Shown: piece after piece, positions 51,991 to 61,221 of the stretch
Layout of the letters: each line of letters starts with the position of its first letter
Numbering within the stretch: position 1 is the first letter of the stretch
Source of the DNA: Acinetobacter sp. 10FS3-1
GTDB taxonomy: Bacteria > Pseudomonadota > Gammaproteobacteria > Pseudomonadales > Moraxellaceae
Reading direction: 5' to 3'
Assembly: GCF_013343215.1 (NCBI RefSeq)
Contig: NZ_CP039143.1
Location: 1,426,001 to 1,490,000 of the forward strand
DNA length: 64,000 nucleotides
The notes under the pieces: generated by a model
Database searches by the model: none
Told to the model about the DNA's origin: nothing
The model's input: only the letters and a program-made list of their open reading frames with translations
Translations under genes and position numbers: made by a program

Positions 51991-53001
51991 GTGGATCGAC
52001 CGACTATTAGCCCTGAACATTTGCAGGAAGCCGCTGAAAATTTAACGACCATTCGTGACTTTGTTCGCTTTGGTGTTACAGCATTACGTCAATACGATGC
52101 GCATTTAGGCCAAGGTACAGAAGATTATTTTGCTGAAAGTTCGGCACTGGTATTACAAACCTTGTCGCTGGACTGGAATGCTGATCCAGAAATTCTGGAT
52201 TCCAAACTGTTGCCAAGCGAAGTGGCTGAATTTCTCAGTCTCCTGGAACGTCGTATCAATGAAAGAGTGCCAACTTCTTATTTATTGAATCTGGCTTATT
52301 TCTTCGGCAAACCGTTTTATGTCGATGAACGCGTCCTGATTCCACGTTCTCCGATTGTCGAGCTGATTGAAAACCGTTTTGCGCCCTATTGCCTGACTGA
52401 AAATGGTGAAAAGGGAGCAGCAGTAAATAACTTGCCAGAAAATCCGAATCCAAAAACACCGCAACGTATTCTGGACATGTGTACAGGTTCAGGCTGTATT
52501 GCGATTGCATTGGCTTATGCTTTCCCTGATTCAGAAGTAGATGCTACCGATATTTCCAAGGATGCTCTGGAGGTTGCACAGATCAACTGTGAACATCATA
52601 ACAAGCAGTATCAGGTGGCACTGCTGGAGTCTGATCTGTTTGCGAAAATTCCTGCTGAAAATCAATATGATCTGATTGTGTCTAATCCACCGTATGTCGA
52701 TGCAGAAGATATGGCTGATCTTCCAGATGAATTCCATCATGAGCCAGAACTGGCATTGGCAGCGGGTCAAGACGGTCTGGATCTGGTGCGTAAAATGCTG
52801 GCTCAAGCCGCCGATTATCTGACTGAAGATGGTCTGATCGTGATTGAAGTCGGAAATTCGGAATGGGCCATGCGTCAAAACTTTAATACAGTCGATTTTT
52901 ACTGGCTACAATTTCAGCGCGGCGGTTCAGGTATTTTTGCACTGACAGCAGCACAATGCCGCCAATATCGCGATTTATTCATTCAATCTGTTCATTCATA
53001 A
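51991..53001 (+). CDS. prmB: Ribosomal protein L3 N5-glutamine methyltransferase PrmB
   Basis: A SAM-dependent enzyme that methylates a glutamine of ribosomal protein L3. The 336 aa protein has an N-terminal helical substrate domain and a Rossmann methyltransferase domain: [20 protein letters not shown] (SAM site), [11 protein letters not shown] and the NPPY motif ([11 protein letters not shown]) that binds the glutamine amide. The sister enzyme PrmC/HemK, which acts on release factors, is the main alternative, but PrmB-type features and the place just before aroC (as in E. coli prmB-aroC) favour PrmB. The start is GTG at 51991. Confidence 0.93.
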   Translation: MDRPTISPEHLQEAAENLTTIRDFVRFGVTALRQYDAHLGQGTEDYFAESSALVLQTLSLDWNADPEILDSKLLPSEVAEFLSLLERRINERVPTSYLLNLAYFFGKPFYVDERVLIPRSPIVELIENRFAPYCLTENGEKGAAVNNLPENPNPKTPQRILDMCTGSGCIAIALAYAFPDSEVDATDISKDALEVAQINCEHHNKQYQVALLESDLFAKIPAENQYDLIVSNPPYVDAEDMADLPDEFHHEPELALAAGQDGLDLVRKMLAQAADYLTEDGLIVIEVGNSEWAMRQNFNTVDFYWLQFQRGGSGIFALTAAQCRQYRDLFIQSVHS

Positions 53002-53014
53002 GGAGTCGTTGAAC

Positions 53015-54109
53015 ATGGCAGGTAATAGTATAGGGCAACTCTTCCGTGTAACGACTTGTGGTGAATCTCATGGTGTTGGCCTGATGGCCATTATTGATGG
53101 GGTTCCACCAGGAATTGAACTGTCTGAAGCTGATTTACAAAAGGATCTGGACCGCCGTAAGCCGGGGACTTCGAAATTTGCAACCCAGCGCAAAGAACCA
53201 GATGAAGTTGAGATTATTTCTGGGGTATTTGAGGGTAAAACGACTGGAACTTCTATCGGTCTGCTGATTCGTAATACTGACCAGAAATCTAAAGATTATG
53301 GCAATATTGCGCAAACTTTCCGACCTGGACATGCAGACTATACCTATACCCAGAAGTATGGTTTTCGTGATTATCGTGGTGGTGGCCGCTCTAGTGCGCG
53401 TGAAACTGCAATGCGTGTGGCGGCGGGTGCAATTGCCAAAAAATTTCTGTTTGAAAAATTCGGAATTGAAGTTCGTGGTCATGTGACGCAGATTGGCACT
53501 GAAAAAGCTGAAAAACTGGACTGGAATGAAGTGCCAAACAATCCGTTTTTTTGCGGTGATGTGGATGCCGTTCCGCGTTTTGAAGCCTTAGTCACATCTT
53601 TGCGTGAACAAGGCACCAGTTGCGGTGCGCGTCTTGAAATTATAGCTTCTGGAGTTCCGGTTGGTTGGGGGGAGCCGGTTTTTGACCGTCTTGATGCGGA
53701 TATTGCTCATGCAATGATGTCGATTAATGCCGTCAAAGGTGTGGAAATTGGTGACGGTTTTGGTGTGGCTGAGCAGTTTGGGCATGAAACCCGTGATGAA
53801 CTGACAGCTGACGGTTTCCTTGCTAATCATGCTGGGGGAATTTTAGGCGGTATTTCCAGTGGTCAGGACATTCGTGTTTCGATTGCGCTGAAACCCACTG
53901 CGTCAATTACCACGCCAGGTAAAACCATTACCATTAACCGTGAAGATACAGATGTACTGACCAAAGGCCGTCATGATCCTTGCGTAGGTGTGCGTGCAAC
54001 ACCGATTGCTGAAGCGATGCTGGCGATAGTACTCATGGACCACTTCATGCGTCATCGTGCGCAAAATGCCGATGTGGTGGCACCATTTTCACCAATCGAA
54101 CCAAAATAA
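53015..54109 (+). CDS. aroC: Chorismate synthase AroC
   Basis: Makes chorismate from EPSP using reduced FMN, the last step of the shikimate pathway. I start at the ATG at 53015, preceded by AGGAG at 53001-53005 (9 bp), giving 364 aa; a TTG at 53009 is too close to that site. Conserved signatures are [18 protein letters not shown] near the start, [10 protein letters not shown] and [19 protein letters not shown]. It is 13 bp after prmB, so co-transcribed, and has a terminator. Confidence 0.97.
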   Translation: MAGNSIGQLFRVTTCGESHGVGLMAIIDGVPPGIELSEADLQKDLDRRKPGTSKFATQRKEPDEVEIISGVFEGKTTGTSIGLLIRNTDQKSKDYGNIAQTFRPGHADYTYTQKYGFRDYRGGGRSSARETAMRVAAGAIAKKFLFEKFGIEVRGHVTQIGTEKAEKLDWNEVPNNPFFCGDVDAVPRFEALVTSLREQGTSCGARLEIIASGVPVGWGEPVFDRLDADIAHAMMSINAVKGVEIGDGFGVAEQFGHETRDELTADGFLANHAGGILGGISSGQDIRVSIALKPTASITTPGKTITINREDTDVLTKGRHDPCVGVRATPIAEAMLAIVLMDHFMRHRAQNADVVAPFSPIEPK

Positions 54110-54140
54110 TCTGCTTTTCATCTTCAGTAAATATAATTAA

Positions 54141-54167
54141 AGTCAGACTCCGGTCTGACTTTTTTAT
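54141..54167 (+). terminator. Terminator of prmB-aroC
   Basis: Stem AGTCAGAC with GTCTGACT, a 4-nt loop and a five-T run, 31 bp after aroC. Confidence 0.88.
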
Positions 54168-54177
54168 ATTGAAAATA

Positions 54178-54390
54178 ATGCAAAAGAAGAATATACGTTT
54201 AGTGACTAGCGCAGATATTTCTGAGCTGAGTCTATTGATAAATACTGCTTACCGCGGTCAGGGTGGTTGGACTACTGAATCAGGCATTATTCAGGTCACT
54301 GAAAAAACTGAAGCATATCCAATAGATCAACAGGTTGGGAAGCCGTTGGTTCAAGTGCACTTGGTGGTTTTAGAAAAATTACTAGAATAA
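54178..54390 (+). pseudogene. GNAT acetyltransferase with a large internal deletion
   Basis: A 70 aa open frame that looks like the two ends of a GNAT enzyme joined together. Residues 1-38 are the N-terminal helix and loop (RLVTSADISELSLLINTAYR, then GWTTESGII). From about residue 41 the sequence resembles the family's C-terminus (TEAYPIDQQVGKPLVQVHLV, then LEKLLE). Family members are usually 150-170 aa, so roughly 90-100 residues, including the acetyl-CoA loop, are missing, with the frame kept. It should be inactive. It lacks a good ribosome site. Confidence 0.72.
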
Positions 54391-54519
54391 ATGACGAGCT
54401 AATAAAAATTCACGTTTTTTCTATTTGAATTAAATGGTGATTCAGCGGCTTCATATGCTAAGTTTTGTTTACTGTCTCAAGATAAGGGATCAATAGATAG
54501 ATACCGATCAGGATAGGCC

Positions 54520-55428
54520 ATGCTGCATATTATTTTAACTTCTTTATTTCCTCTCATCGGGCTGATCAGTTTTGGTTATCTGCTGAAGCGTACTCAATGG
54601 TTGAGTGAAGATTTTTGGCGGGGTGCAGAAAAGTTAAATTATTATGTGTTATTTCCTGTAATGCTGTTCTTAAATCTGGCTGCCGCAAAGATTAAGATAG
54701 AGGTTATTCAGGATGTGGCTCTGGTGATTTTTAGCCTCGTGACTGTGGTCAATATTGCATTATATATTTTGCGACAGATTTACCAGATTGGTTATGCACG
54801 TTTCGGGGTCTATGTTCAGAGCTTGCTACGTTTTAATACCTATATTGGCCTCGCAGCAGTCAACGCTTTGTTTCAGCAGCAGGGGATGACTATTTTTGCC
54901 GTCGTGATGGTATTGTGTATTCCGCTGGTGAATGTCCTGTCCGTACTGGCATTTACTCGTAGCCATGACATGCAGATCAGCAAAATCCTGATAGATCTGT
55001 TAAAAAATCCACTAATATTGGGCTGTATTGCTGGGGGACTATTTAACTTTTCAGGCTGGTCACTCTGGCCAGGTCTGGAACTGTTTTTAAAGCAGCTTGC
55101 CTTATGCAGTTTACCCTTAGGTCTGATGTGTGTGGGGGCTGCCTTACAATTCCAAGGACTTCAACGGGATATTCTACCGCTTAGTTTATCTACATTTGGA
55201 CGCCTATTGGGCATGCCGCTGGCTGCATTTTTTATTTGTCAATTATTTGAAATTGATAGCTTAACTACTCAGGTATTGGTTCTGTTTTTTGCCTTACCGA
55301 CTGCTTCAGCCTCTTATGTACTAACTCGGGTTTATGGCGGGGACAGTCAGCTGATGGCCAGTATAATCAGTGTACAGACGGTGGTGGCGGCCGGTTCTTT
55401 AATGCTAGTGCTTTCCTGGCTGATTTAA
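54520..55428 (+). CDS. AEC-family transporter
   Basis: A 302 aa inner-membrane protein of the auxin efflux carrier family, with about ten hydrophobic helices in two inverted halves. Typical features are an opening SLFPLIGLISFGYLLKR and the paired half-site motifs FNTYIGLAA (helix 4 region) and ALPTASASYVLTRVYGGD (helix 9 region). Bacterial members carry small organic or amino acid-like solutes; the substrate is not predictable. It is on its own, with the glycine riboswitch unit downstream. Confidence 0.9.
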   Translation: MLHIILTSLFPLIGLISFGYLLKRTQWLSEDFWRGAEKLNYYVLFPVMLFLNLAAAKIKIEVIQDVALVIFSLVTVVNIALYILRQIYQIGYARFGVYVQSLLRFNTYIGLAAVNALFQQQGMTIFAVVMVLCIPLVNVLSVLAFTRSHDMQISKILIDLLKNPLILGCIAGGLFNFSGWSLWPGLELFLKQLALCSLPLGLMCVGAALQFQGLQRDILPLSLSTFGRLLGMPLAAFFICQLFEIDSLTTQVLVLFFALPTASASYVLTRVYGGDSQLMASIISVQTVVAAGSLMLVLSWLI

Positions 55429-55696
55429 CTTCAGAATCTTAAAGCCATATCACTGTATTTTTAACTTATTAAATAGCCTAAGCAAATAGCAGCTATTCTT
55501 TTTATTTTAGTGACCTTTTATAAATTCAGAAAATCTAATACTGATTGATAGAAAAAACTCAAATTCTTTCATCCACTCAATGTTTTTTATTGAATATCTG
55601 ACACAGATACATCACGCTTTCCATCACGTGAATTAACATAAATAAAAATTCTCTTTTTCTATAAAATGATACATATCTTGCTCAAGATAATAAAAA

Positions 55697-55890
55697 TATT
55701 ATTGCAGGAGAGAAATGCTGCTGCATTCGCCGAAGGAGCAAGCTCCCAGAATACTCTCAGGCAAAAGGACTGCAATAATATAAAAACTCTGGAGAGAAGT
55801 GTTTAATCACTCACCGAACGAAGGGGGGAAGGCTGCTCTGAGTGCTATACAGTGACCGAAGCTCTCAGGTATACCTGACAGATAGGAAGA
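55697..55890 (+). promoter_or_regulatory. Tandem glycine riboswitch
   Basis: Two consecutive glycine aptamers. Aptamer 1 is closed by an 11-bp perfect P1 (TATTATTGCAG 55697-55707 with CTGCAATAATA 55770-55780) and shows GGAGAG, GCCGAAGGAGCAA and CTCTCAGGCAAAAGGA. Aptamer 2 begins at CTCTGGAGAG (about 55787), has CACCGAACGAAGG and ends with GCTCTCAGGTA and GACAGAT. It precedes the FAD oxidoreductase gene by about 25 bp; no terminator-like stem with a U tract is seen, so control is probably at translation. Confidence 0.9.
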
Positions 55891-55913
55891 CATCATAAAG
55901 CAAGGAGGTGCCT

Positions 55914-57158
55914 ATGCGTCATGTGGTCGTAATTGGAGCAGGCATTACTGGTATAATCACAGCCTACGAACTGGCTTTACTCGGGTATCAGGTCACTGTG
56001 CTTGATCGTCATCTTTATCCGGCAATGGAAACATCCTTCGCCAATGGCGGTCAGCTCTCCGCTTGTAATGCAGAAGTCTGGAACCAGAAAGCGACTGTGC
56101 TGAAAGGCATTAAATGGATGTCACAAAAAACAGCTCCCTTACTTCTAAATCCTTCTTTTAGCCTGCATAAATACAGCTGGCTGATGGAATTTTTGGGGAA
56201 TATCAAAAACTATGAAGCCAATACCCGGGAAACGGTCAAATTGGCTCTACTGGCAAGAAAGCGTCTGTTTGAGATTGCCGAAATCGAGCAAATCGACTTT
56301 GATCTGGAAAAGCGCGGGATTCTACATTTTTACCATAATAAAGCCGATTATGATGTGGCGATTCGAGTGAATGACCTGCTGTGTAGCGGAGGTCTGGAAC
56401 GTAATGCGATTAGCAATGAAGAAATCAAGCAGATTGAGCCTGCATTAACGGGAAATTACTATGCCGGTTTCTACAGTCAGAATGATGCATCAGGGGATAT
56501 TCATAAATTCAGTACAGGTCTTGCCAAAGTCTGTATGCAAAAAGGAGTGAGGTTTGAATTTGGTCAGGATGTGTTTGCAATAGCGTATCAGCTACAGCAT
56601 GTCACCTTGAAGTACCGGCCAAGTACTGAAAATGTACATGCAAATCGTAATGAGATTGTAGAGATAAAGGCAGATGCGATTGTGGTCTGTGCAGGGGTAG
56701 GTAGTTATCAACTGGCTAATCTGCTTGGTGAGCGGGTCAATATCTATCCGGTCAAAGGTTATTCAATTACAGTACAGTTAAATGATCAGCAAAGTCAGCA
56801 CAACGCACCTTGGGTCAGTCTGCTGGATGAAAGTGCCAAAATTGTTTTATCGCGTTTAGGCCCAGAGCGCCTGCGTGTTGCAGGAACAGCTGAATTTAAT
56901 GGTTATAACCGGGATATTCGTGCAGACCGCATTCAGCCTTTGATCGATTGGACACAGCGTAATTTAAATTTGTGTACCGAGCATGTTCTTCCTTGGGCAG
57001 GGCTGCGTCCTATGATGCCGGATATGATGCCTGTGGTACGTCAGGGTAAACGGGAAAGGATATTTTATAATACTGGTCATGGTCATTTGGGCTGGACCCT
57101 GTCAGCTGCAACAGCGGCTATGATTAGTCAACAGATTCTCCGGCAGTATCCTGCCTAA
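55914..57158 (+). CDS. FAD-dependent D-amino acid dehydrogenase/glycine oxidase-like (DadA family)
   Basis: A 414 aa DAO-fold flavoprotein. The N-terminal FAD-binding motif is VVVIGAGITGIITAYELALL, then ETSFANGGQLSACNAE as in DadA; the C-terminal FAD contact is NTGHGHLGWTLSAATA. The ATG at 55914 is 5 bp from the strong AAGGAGG; a GTG at 55908 overlaps that site. The tandem glycine riboswitch upstream implies that glycine is the signal and possibly the substrate, so a glycine oxidase/dehydrogenase role is a fair inference. No alanine racemase gene (the usual DadA partner) is adjacent. Confidence 0.9.
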   Translation: MRHVVVIGAGITGIITAYELALLGYQVTVLDRHLYPAMETSFANGGQLSACNAEVWNQKATVLKGIKWMSQKTAPLLLNPSFSLHKYSWLMEFLGNIKNYEANTRETVKLALLARKRLFEIAEIEQIDFDLEKRGILHFYHNKADYDVAIRVNDLLCSGGLERNAISNEEIKQIEPALTGNYYAGFYSQNDASGDIHKFSTGLAKVCMQKGVRFEFGQDVFAIAYQLQHVTLKYRPSTENVHANRNEIVEIKADAIVVCAGVGSYQLANLLGERVNIYPVKGYSITVQLNDQQSQHNAPWVSLLDESAKIVLSRLGPERLRVAGTAEFNGYNRDIRADRIQPLIDWTQRNLNLCTEHVLPWAGLRPMMPDMMPVVRQGKRERIFYNTGHGHLGWTLSAATAAMISQQILRQYPA

Positions 57159-57276
57159 AAAGGCTTAACCCGCTTCAGTGCCTTTAAAATAAGAAAGTGT
57201 TAGTGGGTAGAAAATTAATTGTCTAATTTACTGAAATATAATTAAATATTGTATAGAAATAATCGGTTTTAGTTAT

Positions 57277-57933
57277 TTAGTCATACAGACGGTATATTCC
57301 ATTAAAGCGTTCACAGCCTTTTTGTGGACTACTGACTTTCAAGATGGCTTTGTCATAGCGAAACTGATATTTGCAATCATGTTCATTGTCAAAAATCTGG
57401 GTTTTCGTGTCTGGTGTGCTATAGGCCAAAAAAGGAACAGTCTGTGTTTCAGGGCGGTTATTTGGACTACGATAGGCGATTCCTTCAATCTTGATGCGGT
57501 CTTTGCTCAGTTGGTGGATTTTGAGATGTACGGGCTGTTTGGCCATGTATCCATTTTCAAATTTCAGATAATGCTGGGTAAGGCTCTGGTTAAGAGAAAT
57601 ATAAATATTTAAGTCATCCAGACGCAGCTCAAACTGCTGCTTGAAACAGTCCAAGGTTTTGCATTGCTGTATGCGTTTTGCCCATAACTGATGCGTATCT
57701 TTAAGTAAATACAGCGGCGCATCGGTAATTAAAAAAGCGGTCAGATATTGATTGGCCAGTTTTTCCCGAGGCTCATCCAGATCTGACGAACACATTTTTT
57801 TTATCGCGGCATTATTATTACTTTGCTTCACGCAATCCGGTAATTCTGCATGGCCGCTGGTCGTCGCCAGCATTGCTGTGCCGAAACATAGACCGATTAT
57901 TTTCATCATATTTAGATCAGTTTTCAGTAGCAT
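57277..57933 (-). CDS. Hypothetical exported protein
   Basis: A 218 aa secreted or periplasmic protein. The signal peptide is in the first 29 residues (IIGLCFGTAMLATTSGHA, cleavage before ELPDC). The N-terminal half (PDCVKQ, KKMCSSDLDEPREKLANQY, QQCKTLDCFKQQFE) has paired Cys like LprI-type proteins. The C-terminal half is beta-rich with two more Cys. The start is ambiguous (57933, or Met9 at 57909). The function is unknown; it is monocistronic and divergent from ispF. Confidence 0.72.
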   Translation of the reverse strand: MLLKTDLNMMKIIGLCFGTAMLATTSGHAELPDCVKQSNNNAAIKKMCSSDLDEPREKLANQYLTAFLITDAPLYLLKDTHQLWAKRIQQCKTLDCFKQQFELRLDDLNIYISLNQSLTQHYLKFENGYMAKQPVHLKIHQLSKDRIKIEGIAYRSPNNRPETQTVPFLAYSTPDTKTQIFDNEHDCKYQFRYDKAILKVSSPQKGCERFNGIYRLYD

Positions 57934-58033
57934 GATCGCTTATACTTTCACTGTGTTACGCTTGGTCTAACTATAGCGAAATAGAAACGTAGTATACAAG
58001 ATTTCAATTGGTTATTTCTAAAGGATAAAAGCA

Positions 58034-58522
58034 GTGGTTGCACAAATTCGTATTGGTCAGGGTCTGGATATACACGCATTTGAGGAAGGGGATTTTGTGA
58101 CCTTGGCGGGTATCCAGATTCCGCATACGCATGGCTTAAAGGCCCATTCTGATGGTGATGTGATTCTGCATGCATTGAGTGATGCCTTACTCGGGGCATT
58201 GGCACTGGGGGATATTGGTCAGCATTTTCCAGATACCGATCCGCAACTCAAAGGAGCGGACAGCAAGGTGTTATTAAAACATGTCTATCAGTTGATTCTG
58301 GACCGGGGTTATATACTGAATAATGCAGACATCACGGTTGCCTGTGAACGTCCAAAACTGGCCAAACATAATCTGGAAATGCGTCAGAGCATTGCCGATG
58401 TGTTGAATGTGGAGGTGACTCAAATCAGTATTAAAGCCACCACTACTGAAAAATTAGGCTTTACCGGACGTCAGGAAGGTATCCTGGCCACGGCGACTGT
58501 CCTGGTTAGTCATCATAAATAA
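58034..58522 (+). CDS. ispF: 2-C-methyl-D-erythritol 2,4-cyclodiphosphate synthase IspF
   Basis: An MEP (non-mevalonate isoprenoid) pathway enzyme that cyclises CDP-methylerythritol 2-phosphate. The 162 aa protein forms trimers and binds zinc through the DIH motif in GQGLDIHAFEEGD (residues about 8-20) and a His in HSDGDVILHALSDALLGAL. The signature TEKLGFTGRQEGI is near the C-terminus. The start is GTG at 58034 with AAGGA 8 bp upstream. ispD, its usual partner, is not in the window. Confidence 0.96.
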   Translation: MVAQIRIGQGLDIHAFEEGDFVTLAGIQIPHTHGLKAHSDGDVILHALSDALLGALALGDIGQHFPDTDPQLKGADSKVLLKHVYQLILDRGYILNNADITVACERPKLAKHNLEMRQSIADVLNVEVTQISIKATTTEKLGFTGRQEGILATATVLVSHHK

Positions 58523-58524
58523 CA

Positions 58525-59049
58525 TCAAACAAAGTGATGTGGATGAATCAAGGACAATTCCAGTTCATGGGTTGCTTTACGGCCTTGAAGTTGTAGGGCA
58601 ACTGCGTGCATGAGTCCGGTCCAGGTTTCATTGGGTTCCCAGATTTCATGCAAATATTCCTGGGCAGCTGGCATATCTATATTCATTGAGTATTGACGGT
58701 ATAGATACATCAGGCAGCTGACATGATAATTCTTTGAGCAATGTACCCAGACCATGTGCTGTTTTACCAGATGATCAATCAGATCAAGTACTAACAGACA
58801 TTGATCGTCAGAAGGTCTTTCCCAGGAAATGGGCAGCTGGATATAGTTCAAACCCAGATCAAGGCAAATTTTATCTTCATGTAATAAATGTTGGACGCTG
58901 TCGGTCAAAGCCACATTAATAACAGTGGATACGCCGTATTCTTTCATCAGTTTTAGCTGTTCGGCAGTCGGTTGGCCCGAGCTGAACAGATGCTCATGGA
59001 TGAACTGAAAGTTTTCAATTTGGCTGAGCGCAGTTTCAATGTCATTCAT
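58525..59049 (-). CDS. Tyrosine-phosphatase-like protein with a degenerate active site
   Basis: A 174 aa protein of the small DSP/PTP-like family. I start it at 59049 (MNDIETAL), with AAGGAAAA about 11 bp upstream; an upstream start at 59085 lies inside the aroG terminator. The fold is clear: LFSSGQPTAEQLKLMKEYGV, then STVINVALTD. The P-loop reads VHCSKNYHVS: the nucleophile Cys is kept, but the Arg expected in this family (as in HCxxNxR) is His. It may have lost phosphatase activity or changed chemistry. It converges with ispF. Confidence 0.75.
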   Translation of the reverse strand: MNDIETALSQIENFQFIHEHLFSSGQPTAEQLKLMKEYGVSTVINVALTDSVQHLLHEDKICLDLGLNYIQLPISWERPSDDQCLLVLDLIDHLVKQHMVWVHCSKNYHVSCLMYLYRQYSMNIDMPAAQEYLHEIWEPNETWTGLMHAVALQLQGRKATHELELSLIHPHHFV

Positions 59050-59072
59050 TAGATAAAATTTTCCTTGTGCAG

Positions 59073-59104
59073 AAAAAAACGCCATCTTAGCGATGGCGTT
59101 TGTT
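59073..59104 (-). terminator. Terminator of the DAHP synthase gene
   Basis: Stem AACGCCATC with GATGGCGTT, followed on the minus strand by TTTTT, a few bases past the aroG-like stop. Confidence 0.85.
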
Positions 59105-59111
59105 AGATCGT

Positions 59112-60224
59112 TTAACGGTTCGGTAAAACGTCTTTTAATGCCTCATGCATGTCGAGTAATACTTTTTCTGTAGTATCCCAGTCGATACAGCCATCAGTTA
59201 CTGATTTACCATATTCCAAATCGGCCAGATTGGCTGGAATATCCTGACGACCCCCTTTCAGGTGACTCTCTACCATAATACCAACAATTGACTTGTTTCC
59301 ATCAAGAATTTGTTCGGTAATGTTTTTTAAGACCAGAGGTTGTAAGAACGGATCTTTATTCGAGTTGGCATGGCTGGCATCAATCATGATCTTGCTACTG
59401 ACTTTGGCTTTGGCCAAAGCAGCTTCAGCATCAGCAACCGAGCCGGCGTCATAGTTCGGTTTGCCATTACCACCACGGAGTACCACATGTGCATATGGGT
59501 TACCTGAGGTGCGAATTACAGCAACCTGTCCCTGATCATTCAAACCGAGGAAGCTATGGCCATGTTTAACTGATTGCATGGCATTGGTTGCAACTGTTAA
59601 ACCGCCATCAGTACCATTTTTAAAGCCTACTGGTGAAGACAGGCCGGAAGACATTTCACGGTGAGTTTGGCTCTCGGTGGTACGCGCACCAATCGCTGAC
59701 CATGAAATTAGATCCTGATAATATTGCGGAGAGTTTGGATCCAGGGCTTCGGTTGCACATGGCAGGCCCATTTCATTGAGTTCCGTTAACAGTTTACGAC
59801 CGATACGCAGACCTTTTTCAATATTGAAAGAGTCATTCATATCCGGGTCATTGATCAGACCTTTCCAGCCCACAGTCGTACGTGGCTTTTCAAAATAAAC
59901 ACGCATCACGATATACAGCGTATCTTTGACTTTCTCGCTCAATACTTTCAGGCGTTCAGCATATTCGTGTGCAGCAGCCGGATCATGGATAGAACATGGA
60001 CCAATGACCACAAATAGACGTTTATCCTGACCATCTAGAATATTGCGAATCGTTTCACGACCATGCAGTACGGTTTGATAAGCAGTTTCAGTCAATGGTA
60101 ATTCTGTTTTTAACTGAGCAGGCGTTACCAGAGGAATCATGCTTTGGATATTCACGTCATCAATATCTGATGCTGAAATAGGTTTTGACTGTAGTGTATT
60201 CATTGCCGTCACTGGTTTGATCAT
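59112..60224 (-). CDS. 3-deoxy-7-phosphoheptulonate synthase (class I DAHP synthase)
   Basis: Condenses PEP and erythrose 4-phosphate, the first committed step of the shikimate pathway. The 370 aa protein is a class I (AroF/G/H) enzyme: VIGPCSIHDPAAAHEYAERL (PEP region), MRVYFEKPRTTVGWKGLIND, SSPVGFKNGTDGGL, and IDASHANSNKD with metal-binding residues. Which aromatic amino acid inhibits it cannot be told by eye, so I give no paralogue symbol. Starts at 60224 and at 60203 (Met8) are both possible. Its product pathway continues at aroC elsewhere in the window. Confidence 0.93.
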   Translation of the reverse strand: MIKPVTAMNTLQSKPISASDIDDVNIQSMIPLVTPAQLKTELPLTETAYQTVLHGRETIRNILDGQDKRLFVVIGPCSIHDPAAAHEYAERLKVLSEKVKDTLYIVMRVYFEKPRTTVGWKGLINDPDMNDSFNIEKGLRIGRKLLTELNEMGLPCATEALDPNSPQYYQDLISWSAIGARTTESQTHREMSSGLSSPVGFKNGTDGGLTVATNAMQSVKHGHSFLGLNDQGQVAVIRTSGNPYAHVVLRGGNGKPNYDAGSVADAEAALAKAKVSSKIMIDASHANSNKDPFLQPLVLKNITEQILDGNKSIVGIMVESHLKGGRQDIPANLADLEYGKSVTDGCIDWDTTEKVLLDMHEALKDVLPNR

Positions 60225-60330
60225 ACAAAAGGTTGTTTAATAGCCTGAATATAACATGAATGATGCGTCACTTTGTTATAAAAAAGATGAATATTTCTTT
60301 GAAAAAAAATTGATGAATCGGATAGTTAGT

Positions 60331-61221
60331 TTAAACAGGCTGTATTTTGTCGGGTTGAAGTATCACTGCGGATTCAACAGGTTGCACAGGTTTAGATTTC
60401 ACCGGATTAAGCATGAAATTGATACCAAGAGCAAACAGGGTGATTCCCAGAATCTTGCGGATCAGTTTTTCCGGCATACGTGAGCTGAGTAAAGTACCGA
60501 TCACAATCGCCGGAATAGAACCGACAAGCAACCATCCCAACAGATAAAAGTCTACATTACCTGAACTCATATGGCCAAGGCCTGCGACTAAAGTCAGTAA
60601 TACCGCATGTACCACGTCAGAACCAATAATGCGGATCATGGGTAAATTGGGAAACATCAAGACCAGTGCCATAATTCCAAATGCACCAGCACCTACCGAG
60701 GAAAGGGTGACAAACACGCCCAGTATAATCCCCATAATCATGATCAAGACACGTTTATCATTGGCTTGCAGTTTGACATGCTCCAGTTCTTGGGTCATAT
60801 CTGGAAATGCCTGTTTACGGTATGTATTAAATAGCGCTTCAATCTGGCTACGAAATACAATCGAGGTGCCGGTCAGGGTGAGCATGAAACCCAAAACCAT
60901 TGTCAGTACTAATTTGTAGTGAGCCGATTGGCTTAGGTAATTATCCAGTACCCAATGCGTGGCAAAAGAAGCCGGAATACTGCCTACAGCCAGCCAGATA
61001 ACGATTGGCCACACAATATTCATTTTTTGGGCATGAACAAAAGAACCGCAAAATTTGGAAATGGCAGCATAGAGCAGGTCCGTCCCAATGGCGATATGCG
61101 GCTCAATCCGGAACAGGCCAATCAGGATTGGAGTCATCAGCGAGCCACCACCTACACCAGTAATGCCTACACAAAAACCCACCAGAACGCCTGCCAGAAT
61201 AAATTCAATTGGACCAAACAT
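60331..61221 (-). CDS. Sulfite exporter TauE/SafE family permease
   Basis: A 296 aa inner-membrane transporter with about eight hydrophobic helices. The N-terminal signature is ILAGVLVGFCVGITGVGGGS, with LMTPILIGLF next, typical of the TauE/SafE family, and a second repeat is VTLSSVGAGAFGIMALVLMF. The soluble loop (about residues 120-155) is charged. Members move sulfite, sulfonates or other anions; the substrate here is unknown. It is a single gene on the minus strand. Confidence 0.9.
   Translation of the reverse strand: MFGPIEFILAGVLVGFCVGITGVGGGSLMTPILIGLFRIEPHIAIGTDLLYAAISKFCGSFVHAQKMNIVWPIVIWLAVGSIPASFATHWVLDNYLSQSAHYKLVLTMVLGFMLTLTGTSIVFRSQIEALFNTYRKQAFPDMTQELEHVKLQANDKRVLIMIMGIILGVFVTLSSVGAGAFGIMALVLMFPNLPMIRIIGSDVVHAVLLTLVAGLGHMSSGNVDFYLLGWLLVGSIPAIVIGTLLSSRMPEKLIRKILGITLFALGINFMLNPVKSKPVQPVESAVILQPDKIQPV

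Noticed and set aside
57157..57187. AAGGC/GCCTT stem after the DadA-like gene, possible terminator
   Set aside because: Long loop, short stem and poor T tract; not strong enough to list.
60256..60483. 75 aa plus-strand ORF after the DAHP synthase gene
   Set aside because: Half of it is antisense to the TauE/SafE gene; no ribosome site.
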